A stretch of DNA of 39,461 bases from Prevotella sp. (GTDB lineage Bacteria; Bacteroidota; Bacteroidia; Bacteroidales; Bacteroidaceae), in contig JAFZAE010000189.1 in assembly GCA_017548385.1 (NCBI GenBank), positions 1-39,461 of the forward strand. The letters run 5' to 3'. The notes under the pieces were generated by a model. That model made no database searches. It was not told the origin of the DNA and worked only from the letters and a program-made list of their open reading frames with translations. Positions 25,739 through 34,781 of this stretch are shown here, one piece after another (within the stretch, counting starts at the first letter, position 1; every line of letters begins with the position of its first letter). A program made the position numbers and the translations under genes.

Positions 25739-26644
25739 ATGCACAAGACTCTCATTCTTTTGATGACTGTTATCTCAATAGGGATGTGTTGCATTTCATG
25801 TGGAGAATCGGAAAAAGAAAAGGCAAGGGCTATTCATATTTCCGACTCCCTGGCACTAAAAGTGGCGACACTGCCCACATTGGAGTGCCTGCCGGTGTTT
25901 ATCGCATATGAGAATGGGATGTTTCTGAAGAATGGGGTGGAGGTGAAAATCGTGCCATTTTGTTCGCAAATGGATTGTGAACAGGCTTTACTCAACAAGA
26001 AGGTGGAATGCGCTGTCAGCGATATTTTCAGGGCTGAGAGAATGAGAAAGACAGATTCTGGAATCTCATATATCACTGCAACTGGTGCCTATTGGCAACT
26101 CATATCCAATCGTAAAGCCAGAATCACCGAAATCAGACATTTAAGTGAAAAAATGGTTGCCATGACACGGTATTCCGCCACGGATTACTTAGTCAACATA
26201 GCATTGGATAGTGTGCATACGGAGAATAGCGTGTTCCGCATTCAAGTCAACGATGTAATGGTCAGGTTGAGTATGTTACTAAACAATTCTATGGATGCAA
26301 TGATGCTTACGGAACCACAAGCAACTACAGCCAGACTGGCAGGTAATCCTGTGCTGATGGATTCGCGACAAAAAGGTATTTATCCTGGGGCTTTCATTGC
26401 TGCAGGTGGACTTGTCGATGATCATCGTAGAGGGCAGTTGGAAACCTTCACTAAGGTTTATAACATGGCATGTGACTCTATAAATATATATGGTTTTCAA
26501 CATTACGCAGACATTATCAAAAAATATTGCCAAACCGACGATGCCACAGTGAAAGCATTGCCTAAAATAGTATTTGAACATGCCATCCAGCCTAGAAGGG
26601 TGGATTTGGATCGCACGAAAAACATCAAGTGGCGCACAAACTAA
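25739..26644 (+). CDS. ABC-type substrate-binding lipoprotein (NMT1/SsuA-like)
   Basis: The 301-residue protein has a lipoprotein-type signal ending CCISC (C21). A periplasmic-binding fold follows: VATLPTLECLPVFIAYENGMFLKNGVEVKIVPF is the classic first strand and helix of NMT1/THI5/SsuA-like proteins. DCEQALLNKKVECAVSDIF and DAMMLTEPQATTARLAGNPV correspond to the usual ligand-binding segments. Such proteins capture thiamine precursors, sulfonates or similar small molecules for an ABC importer. No permease or ATPase gene is nearby, so it is an orphan, and no clear promoter box was found. The next gene starts 12 bp after the stop, implying co-transcription. Confidence 0.85.
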   Translation: MHKTLILLMTVISIGMCCISCGESEKEKARAIHISDSLALKVATLPTLECLPVFIAYENGMFLKNGVEVKIVPFCSQMDCEQALLNKKVECAVSDIFRAERMRKTDSGISYITATGAYWQLISNRKARITEIRHLSEKMVAMTRYSATDYLVNIALDSVHTENSVFRIQVNDVMVRLSMLLNNSMDAMMLTEPQATTARLAGNPVLMDSRQKGIYPGAFIAAGGLVDDHRRGQLETFTKVYNMACDSINIYGFQHYADIIKKYCQTDDATVKALPKIVFEHAIQPRRVDLDRTKNIKWRTN

Positions 26645-26656
26645 TCACATGATTCT

Positions 26657-28834
26657 ATGGATAGAAGGACCATCAATCAGGCTGCTGCCTATCTAAAAAG
26701 ACAAAGACTGGCCAAAACAATTGAGTGTATGGCACCAGTCTTGCAAGACAAGGCTTATGGCACCATCCACGACAGGCTCAACAACATACAGCGTGAGTAT
26801 CAATTCATGCAAGAGTATATGATTCGAGGCGTGGCAGACCCTGCACGCGACAGACTTTATACGAAATTGCTAAAGAGAATGCATCAGGTGGTTTCTGATG
26901 CTGATATGATTTGGCTTATCAACAACGACACCTATATGGCGGAAGCAAGGTCACGATTGTCAAATAGTGATGTCAATCCTGACAATATACGAAAAAAACT
27001 GGAGAATTTCGTTTCAGATGTGGCGTTACTCCAATTTTCACAGAATGAAAATGAGGCCGATAGGTTATATCAAGAACATGCTGATTTTATGTCTTTAGTT
27101 TTTGATTTTCTCCTGCTCTCCAAACAATGGAGTGAGGGAGAGGCCACTGACTATGAGGCTTTGCTTATATCGCCAACAATTGATGCAAATGATGCCGCAC
27201 ATATTATCAGTGCCATCTCATTGTCATGCTATACACACTTTGACATCAGAAAATTTCGCATACTAATAGATGTATATGAAAAGTCGGTAGAAAATGTTGT
27301 CAGACAGAGAGCGCTCGTGGGATGGGCTTTGTCACTTAGGGGAAATCCAACCCTCTATCCCGAAATGAGACAATTAGTTGAGAGAGTGTGTGAAAAAGAG
27401 GAAACTTTGCAACAATTGGTTGAGGCACAGATGCAGATGTTCTTTTGCTTGAATGCCGAAAAAGACAATGATGCCATCCAACGTGACATCCTCCCGACTC
27501 TCATGAAGAACAATAGTTTTGAAATCACTCGATGGGGAATTAGAGAGAAAGAGGATAATACGCTCGAGGATATCTTGAATCCGGATGCCGAGGAAAAGTC
27601 AATGGAGGAACTGGAGAAATCTTTCCAACGGATGCAGGATATGCAAAAAAGTGGTTCGGATGTCTATTTCGGCGGTTTTTCACAGATGAAAAGATTTCCG
27701 TTTTTCTATAATTGGGCAAATTGGTTCTGTCCTTTCTATATCAATCATCCCGCATTGGCCGTGACAGTTAAAAAATTAAGAAACACTGCTCTCTTGACAA
27801 ATTTGCTGGAAAATGGTCCGTTTTGTGACAGCGATAAATACTCTTTTGCTATAGCTATGAGTTCGGTCATAGAAAAATTGCCTGATGAAATCAAGTCGAT
27901 GTTAGGAAGTGAAGAGATGTTCGGACCGGTAGGTCAACATACAGACGTGCATTCTGAAGCTGCCATCCGACAGATGTATCTGCAGGATTTATACAGATTT
28001 TTCAGATTGAGTGACCGAAGAAAACCTTTCAGAAATCCATTTGGAGGACAAGATGGTATCAAGGCACTCTTTGTTGCCAACCCTGTGCTTAAAGGAGTTA
28101 TTAATGTAAAATATGTTATTAGACTTGGTAAATTCTTATTAAAGCACCAACGAAATGATGCCTTGAATCGATTGTTGGATACATTTGACAATGAGGGAGA
28201 AAATGCTGATATCCTTACACTCAGGGCGGCCGTTCTCATGAGGGACGGACAGGTGGAAGATGCTATAGATATCTTGAAAAAAGCACATGAAATATCACCT
28301 GAAGACACCAAGGTGTCCGTCATGATGGGACGTTGCTTTATGATGGGTGAGAAATTTGAGGAAGCCATGGAGGTATATAAGAACTTATGTGATAAGAATC
28401 CGGATAATCGTGGCTATTTGCTCAATAAATGTATCGCCATGGTGAATTGCGGACATGGTGATGAGGTTACGGCAGAGTTGTATAAACTCAATTATGACAA
28501 TCCAGATGACTTAGATGTTACCAGAGTACTCGCATGGGCATTACTTTCATGTGGTAAAATTACTCAGGCAGAAAGGGAATATCAGCGATTATTAAGTATG
28601 GAGAATCCTTCTGCAGAAGATTGTCTTAACGCTGGATATTGTAAATGGATTAATGGTGAGGTAGACCAAGCAAGGGCATTATTTAGAAGGTATATTGAAT
28701 TGATAAGAAGAACATCAGGTGACAGTCATGAGGATATAGACATGGCAGAAGTGTTTCAACGTGATAGTGTTATGTTGATGACTAACGGACTGACATCTTC
28801 TGCTCTGTTGATTATGGCGGATATGGTAGAGTGA
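26657..28834 (+). CDS. Large TPR-containing protein, unknown function
   Basis: The 725-residue protein has no signal peptide or membrane helix and is largely helical. Residues from about 495 to the end look like tetratricopeptide repeats, e.g. ADILTLRAAVLMRDGQVEDAIDILKKAHEISPEDTKV, followed by two or three similar units. The first 490 residues are unrecognised, but contain a conserved-looking SQMKRFPFFYNWANWFCPFYINHP segment. TPR domains bind other proteins, so it is probably a cytosolic scaffold. It shares an operon with the binding lipoprotein upstream (12-bp gap) and is followed by a weak terminator. I do not recognise a named family. Confidence 0.8.
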   Translation: MDRRTINQAAAYLKRQRLAKTIECMAPVLQDKAYGTIHDRLNNIQREYQFMQEYMIRGVADPARDRLYTKLLKRMHQVVSDADMIWLINNDTYMAEARSRLSNSDVNPDNIRKKLENFVSDVALLQFSQNENEADRLYQEHADFMSLVFDFLLLSKQWSEGEATDYEALLISPTIDANDAAHIISAISLSCYTHFDIRKFRILIDVYEKSVENVVRQRALVGWALSLRGNPTLYPEMRQLVERVCEKEETLQQLVEAQMQMFFCLNAEKDNDAIQRDILPTLMKNNSFEITRWGIREKEDNTLEDILNPDAEEKSMEELEKSFQRMQDMQKSGSDVYFGGFSQMKRFPFFYNWANWFCPFYINHPALAVTVKKLRNTALLTNLLENGPFCDSDKYSFAIAMSSVIEKLPDEIKSMLGSEEMFGPVGQHTDVHSEAAIRQMYLQDLYRFFRLSDRRKPFRNPFGGQDGIKALFVANPVLKGVINVKYVIRLGKFLLKHQRNDALNRLLDTFDNEGENADILTLRAAVLMRDGQVEDAIDILKKAHEISPEDTKVSVMMGRCFMMGEKFEEAMEVYKNLCDKNPDNRGYLLNKCIAMVNCGHGDEVTAELYKLNYDNPDDLDVTRVLAWALLSCGKITQAEREYQRLLSMENPSAEDCLNAGYCKWINGEVDQARALFRRYIELIRRTSGDSHEDIDMAEVFQRDSVMLMTNGLTSSALLIMADMVE

Positions 28835-28850
28835 TTTTTAACTTTTTTTT

Positions 28851-28879
28851 ACGCAAGGTTTTCATTATCCCTGCGTTTT
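28851..28879 (+). terminator. Weak terminator after the TPR gene
   Basis: ACGCA and TGCGT pair with an added GG/CC around an A-C mismatch and a 10-nt loop, followed by TTTT. Confidence 0.5.
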
Positions 28880-28911
28880 AAAATAGAATCATCATATTTT
28901 TAGTATTTATC

Positions 28912-29538
28912 ATGCCAAAACAATGTAAAAATAGATATATCATGGCCGTGATGACTTTTGTCATGACGGCCATTCTTGTCGCATGTTCAGTGAACGACGA
29001 CACAAATGACTTGATGGATTACAATTCCTATTATTACACAAATTCTATAAACAGTGGCCGTTTTAAACTAAGATGGATTGCTGATAAAAAGACCATAGGG
29101 AATACATGGGCCATGATTGTGTGTGATGACGAAAACTATAAAATGGAAATGGGCGGATGGACACTACCTGTGGATTATATCCTTACAGGAAAACTTGAAG
29201 GCGAGGACCTCAATGATGCTGTGGCATATGCCAACACATATCCAGAAATAATCAGTGTCATGCTCATTCGAGTGGGTACAACAGAGGCCAATAGTTATTT
29301 CTATCGTATATTATCCTATTCAAGTGATAATTCTATTCCTTTTAAAATATCTTATCAAAACACGGTAAAAGAATGCAAACTGTATCTCGACTCTAACGGG
29401 TCTGCATTAACTATGGACAACGAACAAAATAACTTGCTTGGTGTTTTAAAGGTGGATTCAATAGAAATATATGGTGAGGAGGAAACACTTATGGATAGAA
29501 ATGGATTCTCGCTGACTTTTTCAGGAGAAAGAGAATAG
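28912..29538 (+). CDS. Lipoprotein of unknown function upstream of an ECF sigma factor
   Basis: The 208-residue protein has a basic N-terminus (KQCKNR) and a lipoprotein signal ending LVAC (C25), so it is exported and lipid-anchored. The mature part is mixed beta with aromatic and acidic residues (NSYYYTNSI, WIADKKTIGNTWAMIVCDDENY, YNTYPEIISVMLIRVG-type segments). It has no domain I can name. An in-frame ATG at 28942 is possible, but would lose the positive N-region. It ends 7 bp before the sigma factor start, so the two are co-transcribed. It may be a signal input or target of that pathway, which is inference from position. The 77-bp upstream gap has no TAnnTTTG promoter box. Confidence 0.75.
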   Translation: MPKQCKNRYIMAVMTFVMTAILVACSVNDDTNDLMDYNSYYYTNSINSGRFKLRWIADKKTIGNTWAMIVCDDENYKMEMGGWTLPVDYILTGKLEGEDLNDAVAYANTYPEIISVMLIRVGTTEANSYFYRILSYSSDNSIPFKISYQNTVKECKLYLDSNGSALTMDNEQNNLLGVLKVDSIEIYGEEETLMDRNGFSLTFSGERE

Positions 29539-29545
29539 TCTTGAC

Positions 29546-30091
29546 GTGAACGACGAAACACAGATACTCAAGGATATTATCAAAGGCGACACACATGCCA
29601 TGGAAAGGCTATATCGTCGCTATGCAGGCTACGCTACTGCCGTGGCCAGAAGGTATGTGTCCGATGCAGATGATATGAGGGATGTGCTGCAGGATAGTTT
29701 TGTTAAGGTATTTACAAATATTGATAAATTTACATATCGTGGTGAAGGGTCGTTGAAGGCATGGATACTCAGGGTTGTTGCAAATGAGTCCATTACGATG
29801 TTAAGAAAGTCTTCAAAAATGTCTTTTACTGATAATGTCCCAGAAAATATATTAGTAGACGAGGAACCCGATGTGGATTATATGCCTCCGGAGATTCTTA
29901 ACGATATGATAAGGAAACTACCAATCGGTTACAGGACTGTATTAAATCTGTTTGTATTCGAGAACAAAAGCCATAAGGAGATCGCTTCAATTTTAGGCAT
30001 TAAAGAGGACTCGTCAGCTTCACAGTTTTATCGGGCGAAAAAGATGTTAGCCCATATGATCAACGATTATAAAATAAGGAGGAAAGCATGA
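29546..30091 (+). CDS. ECF-type RNA polymerase sigma factor
   Basis: The 181-residue protein has sigma region 2 (about 22-88, with DADDMRDVLQDSFVKVF and GSLKAWILRVVANESI) and region 4 (about 118-172, with LPIGYRTVLNLFVFENKSHKEIASILGI and a helix-turn-helix). No region 3 or extra domain is present, as expected of extracytoplasmic function sigma factors. The start is GTG at 29546; the next in-frame ATG would remove the first helix of region 2. The stop overlaps the start of the following gene (ATGA), a hallmark of translational coupling with its anti-sigma partner. Confidence 0.93.
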   Translation: MNDETQILKDIIKGDTHAMERLYRRYAGYATAVARRYVSDADDMRDVLQDSFVKVFTNIDKFTYRGEGSLKAWILRVVANESITMLRKSSKMSFTDNVPENILVDEEPDVDYMPPEILNDMIRKLPIGYRTVLNLFVFENKSHKEIASILGIKEDSSASQFYRAKKMLAHMINDYKIRRKA

Positions 30092-31413
30092 TAAACAATG
30101 ATAAGTGGATAGAAAATCTTCGTAAGAAGATGGAGACTCATCAAGAGACTCCACCGGAGGGCCTTTGGGAAGATATAGCCAAGTCTCTTCCGCAATCTCC
30201 TGCAACACCTATAACCCAACAAGGTAATACTGAAGGGGCTAGACATATTGTGTTGAAAAGAAGAAAAGTATGGATAGCTGCAGCTGCCATTGTGACATTG
30301 CTAATTGGCGGCGGTGTTTCTTATTGGATTGCAAATCAGCATTATGGGGAAAAACACAATGGAATGGCTGCTGATTATAAGCCCGATGATATTGAGAAAG
30401 CCCCGACTATCATAGCACAGAATCATCATGAATCTGAGAATTCCACAACTCCCAGCGTATCTGACACTCCCAGCATATCTGACACACCCAGCGTGTCTGT
30501 CACTCCTAATGTGTCTAGTGTTTCCAGCGTATCTGACACTCCCAACACATCTGGTACTCTCGGTGCATCTGACATTCCTAATGTATCTAGTGTTCCCAGC
30601 GTACCGAGTAATTCTATTGAATCTTTGAATCCCACTATCGCTGGTAATCTTGATGCTTCGGAAAAATCAGTAATGGTCACTTCAGATCCTTCTCTTGTTT
30701 CCTCTGAGCAGAATATCCTAGCAGAATTAGAACGTGAAATATCAAGTGAAAAATCTAATCACCGCCATCTGGCGATAGGGCTTCATGCTGCTAATAATCT
30801 GATAGGCGAAAGTAACAAATCGAATGTAGTTGATTATGCAATGTCTAATAGTTTTATAGCAGAAGCCAATAATGCATATTCCTTCTATTCAATGAGGAAG
30901 ATGGTTTTTCCAGACTATTTTGAGAAAAAACATCATTATCAACCAGTCTCTATAGGATTAACTGGTAAAATTGGATTAACAGATAAAATGGCTGTTACCA
31001 CGGGAGTTGTATATACTTTGCTCCGATCGGATTTTACCACAAATGTAGGCTCATCTTCTATTGACAGAAAACAGACTTTGCATTATATTGGAGTACCCTT
31101 GACCTTGATGTATAAAGTCTGGGAATTGGGTGGCTTTTCTTCATATGTTTCGGCTGGAGGAGAAGCAGACTACAATATTTCTGCGAGTATGTCCACTGAA
31201 GGTGACAAACAAGTCATAGACAGAGACCGACCGCAACTGTCGGCAATAGCTTCAGTCGGTGCACAATATAACTTTACACCGTATGTTGGTTTATATTTGG
31301 AACCAGGCGTAAGATATTATTTTGATAACGGAAGTCATATTGACAATGTTTTTAAAGATAAAAAAAAGAATTTCTATGTCCAATTTGGACTCCGTTTCAA
31401 TATAGTAGAATAA
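30088..31413 (+). CDS. Dual-membrane-spanning anti-sigma-like protein (cytoplasmic N-terminus, one TM, linker, OM barrel)
   Basis: The 441-residue protein reads as four parts. Residues 1-58 are cytoplasmic, with the PPEGLWEDI motif common to such anti-sigma heads. Residues 60-82 are one transmembrane helix flanked by KRRK. Residues 83 to about 226 are a Ser/Thr/Pro-rich linker with imperfect six-residue repeats (SDTPSV, 122-173). Residues 227-441 are an outer-membrane beta-barrel of the PorT type (e.g. SIGLTGKIGLTDKMAVTTGVVYTLL, FGLRFNIVE). I recall this architecture as the Dma class reported in Bacteroides thetaiotaomicron, where it controls vesiculation. It overlaps the sigma gene by 4 bp, so it most likely holds that sigma factor. 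Confidence 0.85.
   Translation: MINNDKWIENLRKKMETHQETPPEGLWEDIAKSLPQSPATPITQQGNTEGARHIVLKRRKVWIAAAAIVTLLIGGGVSYWIANQHYGEKHNGMAADYKPDDIEKAPTIIAQNHHESENSTTPSVSDTPSISDTPSVSVTPNVSSVSSVSDTPNTSGTLGASDIPNVSSVPSVPSNSIESLNPTIAGNLDASEKSVMVTSDPSLVSSEQNILAELEREISSEKSNHRHLAIGLHAANNLIGESNKSNVVDYAMSNSFIAEANNAYSFYSMRKMVFPDYFEKKHHYQPVSIGLTGKIGLTDKMAVTTGVVYTLLRSDFTTNVGSSSIDRKQTLHYIGVPLTLMYKVWELGGFSSYVSAGGEADYNISASMSTEGDKQVIDRDRPQLSAIASVGAQYNFTPYVGLYLEPGVRYYFDNGSHIDNVFKDKKKNFYVQFGLRFNIVE
30449..30606 (+). repeat. In-frame degenerate 18-bp repeats in the anti-sigma linker
   Basis: A unit close to TCTGACACTCCCAGCGTA (Ser-Asp-Thr-Pro-Ser-Val) recurs about eight times with substitutions. All copies keep the frame. 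It encodes the periplasmic linker, so copy changes would alter linker length without breaking the protein. Confidence 0.75.
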
Positions 31414-31414
31414 G

Positions 31415-31444
31415 AAAAGAGACGCTGCAGCGTCTCTTTTTCTT
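31415..31444. terminator. Bidirectional terminator between the anti-sigma gene and rho
   Basis: AAAAGAGACGCTG and CAGCGTCTCTTTT are perfect inverted halves (13 bp, 31415-31440), followed by TCTT. It serves the plus-strand sigma locus and may serve the minus-strand rho gene ending at 31510. Confidence 0.88.
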
Positions 31445-31509
31445 ATTATTCATCTAACCTTGAATATCTACTATATTTGCTACAATGATTTCATGTTGAA
31501 GGAATTTCA

Positions 31510-33558
31510 CTATGAATTCATCGTCAACAGGAATTCTTCGTTTGTTCGGGTACGGAGCATGCGGTCGTGAATGGTATTCATGGCTTCTACAGGGTTCATA
31601 TCCGCAATATACTTACGCAGAATCCACATACGATCGAGTGTTGTCTTGTCTTGCAGCAAGTCGTCTCGGCGTGTACTTGATGCTACAAGATTGACTGCCG
31701 GGAAGATACGTTTGTTGGAGAGCGAACGGTCAAGTTGGAGTTCCATATTACCTGTTCCCTTGAACTCTTCGAAAATCACTTCGTCCATCTTCGAACCAGT
31801 GTCTATCAGAGCGGTTGCGATAATTGTCAGTGAACCTCCTCCTTCAATTTTACGGGCGGCACCAAAGAAACGTTTAGGCTTTTGAAGTGCATTGGCATCA
31901 ACACCACCGGTCAGCACTTTTCCACTGGCAGGAGATACGGTGTTGTAGGCGCGGGCAAGTCGAGTGATGGAATCGAGGAATATCACAACATCGTGTCCAC
32001 ATTCCACCATACGCTTAGCTTTCTCAAGCACAATTCCAGCAATTTTTACATGGCGTTCGGCAGGCTCATCAAATGTAGAGGCAATAACCTCAGCGTTTAC
32101 AGTGCGTGCCATGTCTGTCACTTCTTCCGGACGCTCATCTATAAGCAACATCATCAAATAGGCCTCTGGGTGGTTGGCGGCAATAGCATTTGCTATATCT
32201 TTCATCAAGATTGTCTTACCGGTTTTAGGTTGAGCCACAATCAATGCACGTTGCCCCTTTCCAATAGGCGAGAAAAGATCTACAACACGAGTAGAGAGAT
32301 TTGTCGTTTCGCGGTCACCACATAAGGTGTATTTCTCCTCTGGGAATAATGGTGTGAGATGTTCAAACGGAATTCGGTCACGTATCTCTTCGGGGTGTCT
32401 TCCATTGATTTTGTCAATGCTACAAAGAGGAAAATACTTTTCGCCATCATGGGGTGGACGAACATGACATTCCACCACATCGCCGGTTTTCAGTCCGTAG
32501 TGCTTAATTTGCACTCCTGACACATAGACGTCATCAGGGGATGAAAGGTAGTTGTAGTCACTTGAACGAAGGAATCCATAGCCATCAGGCATAATTTCCA
32601 ACACCCCATTGGCCACAATCAGATTGTCAAAATTATAGCTGGGGCGAGCAACATTTTCATTACGCTGTTGCTGTTGGAATGATGCGGTAGTGACAGAATT
32701 GACAGGAGTGGTTGGATTGTCGAATATATCGTAACTAGGAAGAGCTCCCTGATCTTCTATAGGAAGGTCTACCACAGTGATGAAATCAGTTCCATCACCT
32801 GGGTCATCTGCCCAGATGCCGTTTTCAAGACCTTCTTCATGCTGTTCCAATGCTTCGTTGTGAGCATTTACCTTTGCTTGAAGTTTTGCTAAAAGGTCTT
32901 CATTATCCTCGTCAACATCTGTGGCTTCGAATATAGCCTCGGGTACGGTATAGTTCTCAGGATTGTCAGCTTCTTGAGCTTCTAGGGTATCCTCATTTGT
33001 TGAAACAGAGGGTGGGGTGGATAACTCTGTATTTTCAGTTGACTCAACTGTAGTTTCTGCTTCAGTCTCGTTAACTGTCTCTGCAGCGGCTTTAGCAGCT
33101 TCAGCTTCACGGGCAGCTCGCTCAGCAGCAGCAATGGCTTCTTTTTCGGCCTTTGATTTTCTCCCACGCTTTTTGGGAGCGGGTGCAGGCACAGGCACAG
33201 GCTCTGCCACAGGTTCTTCCACAGCTATAACCGTTTCGTTTGATGCTTTGGATTCAGATATCTCATCCTTGAACAAAGGAAGAGGTTCGTTGGATGCTTT
33301 GTTCTTTTTGGTGTCGAAATTTTCTCCATCCTTGCCATTCACGGAATATACGCGGTCGGTCTCTTTCTTGGCAATTCTTGTACGCTTACGTTTGGGGGCG
33401 GTACTACTCTTACTGCCCTCCACGATGGCCTGTCGGTCGAGAATGGAGTAAATAAGGGTCTCTTGTGTGTCACTGGATTTATGTTCGGCACCTATTTGGT
33501 CAGCGATACCAACCAATTCGGCGATATCTTTCGATAATAAATCGTCTTTGCTATACAT
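31510..33558 (-). CDS. rho: Transcription termination factor Rho with long disordered insert
   Basis: The 682-residue protein is Rho, the hexameric RNA-dependent helicase that ends transcripts. A Rho_N segment fills about 1-45 ([18 protein letters not shown]). An unusually long low-complexity insert follows (about 46-310), rich in Ala, Glu, Pro and Thr with an AT-hook-like KKRGRKSK (129-136). The RNA-binding cold-shock domain is about 315-385 ([13 protein letters not shown]). The ATPase begins near 425 with Walker A QPKTGKT (443-449). Rho of E. coli is 419 residues. The insert is a Bacteroidetes trait. A -7 box (TATCTTTG, 33604-33597) lies about 40 nt before the ATG. Confidence 0.97.
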   Translation of the reverse strand: MYSKDDLLSKDIAELVGIADQIGAEHKSSDTQETLIYSILDRQAIVEGSKSSTAPKRKRTRIAKKETDRVYSVNGKDGENFDTKKNKASNEPLPLFKDEISESKASNETVIAVEEPVAEPVPVPAPAPKKRGRKSKAEKEAIAAAERAAREAEAAKAAAETVNETEAETTVESTENTELSTPPSVSTNEDTLEAQEADNPENYTVPEAIFEATDVDEDNEDLLAKLQAKVNAHNEALEQHEEGLENGIWADDPGDGTDFITVVDLPIEDQGALPSYDIFDNPTTPVNSVTTASFQQQQRNENVARPSYNFDNLIVANGVLEIMPDGYGFLRSSDYNYLSSPDDVYVSGVQIKHYGLKTGDVVECHVRPPHDGEKYFPLCSIDKINGRHPEEIRDRIPFEHLTPLFPEEKYTLCGDRETTNLSTRVVDLFSPIGKGQRALIVAQPKTGKTILMKDIANAIAANHPEAYLMMLLIDERPEEVTDMARTVNAEVIASTFDEPAERHVKIAGIVLEKAKRMVECGHDVVIFLDSITRLARAYNTVSPASGKVLTGGVDANALQKPKRFFGAARKIEGGGSLTIIATALIDTGSKMDEVIFEEFKGTGNMELQLDRSLSNKRIFPAVNLVASSTRRDDLLQDKTTLDRMWILRKYIADMNPVEAMNTIHDRMLRTRTNEEFLLTMNS

Positions 33559-33596
33559 AAAAAAATAGATGTGTTTGATTGTCTATAAACGACTTT

Positions 33597-33604
33597 CAAA
33601 GATA
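33597..33604 (-). promoter_or_regulatory. -7 box of rho
   Basis: TATCTTTG is read on the minus strand, with a predicted leader of about 35 nt. No TTTG lies at the usual spacing. Confidence 0.5.
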
Positions 33605-33721
33605 CGAAAATCGTCGTGTTTTAAAAAAACTTTGCAAAATTAGTCATTTTCAGCCATTTTTCATCCAATTGAAGAAACGGATTTACCGATAAGCATAAAA
33701 TTTAACTTTTTTTTGCGTTTG

Positions 33722-34777
33722 TCATATGGTTTGCGATAATTCTATGATGTGTTGAGCTGTTTTTCCCCAATCAAATCGGTGGGCATTGGCATATCCCCGG
33801 GTTTGCATCGTCTTTTTCTTGTTTTGTTGTTCTCTGAAATATCCAACGATAGTGTCGCGGATGCTATCTATGTTGTTGGGGTCGAAATACTCTGCGGCAT
33901 CAATACACACTTCATGGATGACAGGAATGTCGGAGGCAAGCACAGGACAACCACATTCCATTGCTTCGATGGGTGGAAGACCAAACCCTTCGTAGATGGA
34001 AGGGAAGATGAAACAGGAAGCTTGATTGTATAGTCGCACTAATTCCTCGTCTGTTACTCTCCCCAGTAGTTTTACGTTTACTGGCACCTCTTTTAGTTGT
34101 GAACGTTGGCCAAATACACGGTTAGTGTTGCCTACAATATAAAGTTTGCAATTATCTATTCCTTTAAATGCTTCCACAAGTCGTAGGAAATTCTTACGTG
34201 GGTCAAGTGATGAAACCGCCAGGGCGAATTGTTCACCATATTCATTTTCTATTCTTTTATTGATAAACTTATCTCTATCGACAGAAGGATAAACAACGGT
34301 TATTTTATCGCCTTTAACGAATGGATAGAAACGGCGTATTTCTTGTTTGGAAAAATGGCTCACGGTGATGATGTGGCGAGATGTGCGCACTGCGAGAGGG
34401 GTCATCAATTTGTACCAATAATAATAGGCTCGTGAAAACCATGATGGATCCTCCAAGAATGACAAATCGTGAATGGTCATCACTTTATTGCATATCAAAA
34501 TAGACCCGAGACCGGTGAAACTAAATATGAGGTAGTTTTTTTTGAATAGGAAGAAAAAAGGAAGGATACATTGTTCCCAAAAATGAGAATTGCCGATACC
34601 ATACTTAATGATTTTCATACCAGTAGTATCATAACAATCTTGGATGGACGCTTTCGGACATACAATTGTGAAATCCTGTCCCTTTTGCATCAAACTTTTA
34701 CAGATGCTATATGCATATCGTTCCACACCTGTCATAGGTTGGGTGAGAAAACGTCCATTGATATATATTCTTCGCAT
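33722..34777 (-). CDS. Glycosyltransferase family 4 (GT-B)
   Basis: I start at MRRIYINGRFLTQPMTGVERYA (351 residues); the longer frame from 34804 would overlap the previous gene by 23 bp. The GT4 donor-site motif EGFGLPPIEAMECGCPVLASD sits at about residue 270, with FALAVSSLDPRKNFLRLVEAF before it. The N-terminal TGVERYAYSI segment is typical of mannosyl- and rhamnosyltransferases of this family. It would transfer a sugar from a nucleotide donor to a growing lipid-linked glycan at the cytoplasmic face. It is the last gene of the operon, 4 bp after the preceding stop. Confidence 0.9.
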   Translation of the reverse strand: MRRIYINGRFLTQPMTGVERYAYSICKSLMQKGQDFTIVCPKASIQDCYDTTGMKIIKYGIGNSHFWEQCILPFFFLFKKNYLIFSFTGLGSILICNKVMTIHDLSFLEDPSWFSRAYYYWYKLMTPLAVRTSRHIITVSHFSKQEIRRFYPFVKGDKITVVYPSVDRDKFINKRIENEYGEQFALAVSSLDPRKNFLRLVEAFKGIDNCKLYIVGNTNRVFGQRSQLKEVPVNVKLLGRVTDEELVRLYNQASCFIFPSIYEGFGLPPIEAMECGCPVLASDIPVIHEVCIDAAEYFDPNNIDSIRDTIVGYFREQQNKKKTMQTRGYANAHRFDWGKTAQHIIELSQTI

Positions 34778-34781
34778 GGTT

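Noticed and set aside
30426..30680. An 84-residue minus-strand frame with repetitive Leu-Gly-Thr-Leu content
   Set aside because: It is the antisense reading of the in-frame linker repeats of the anti-sigma-like gene. The repeat period keeps both strands open.
33017..33451. A 144-residue plus-strand frame rich in Ser and Ala
   Set aside because: It is the antisense of the low-complexity insert of Rho; compositional bias keeps it open.
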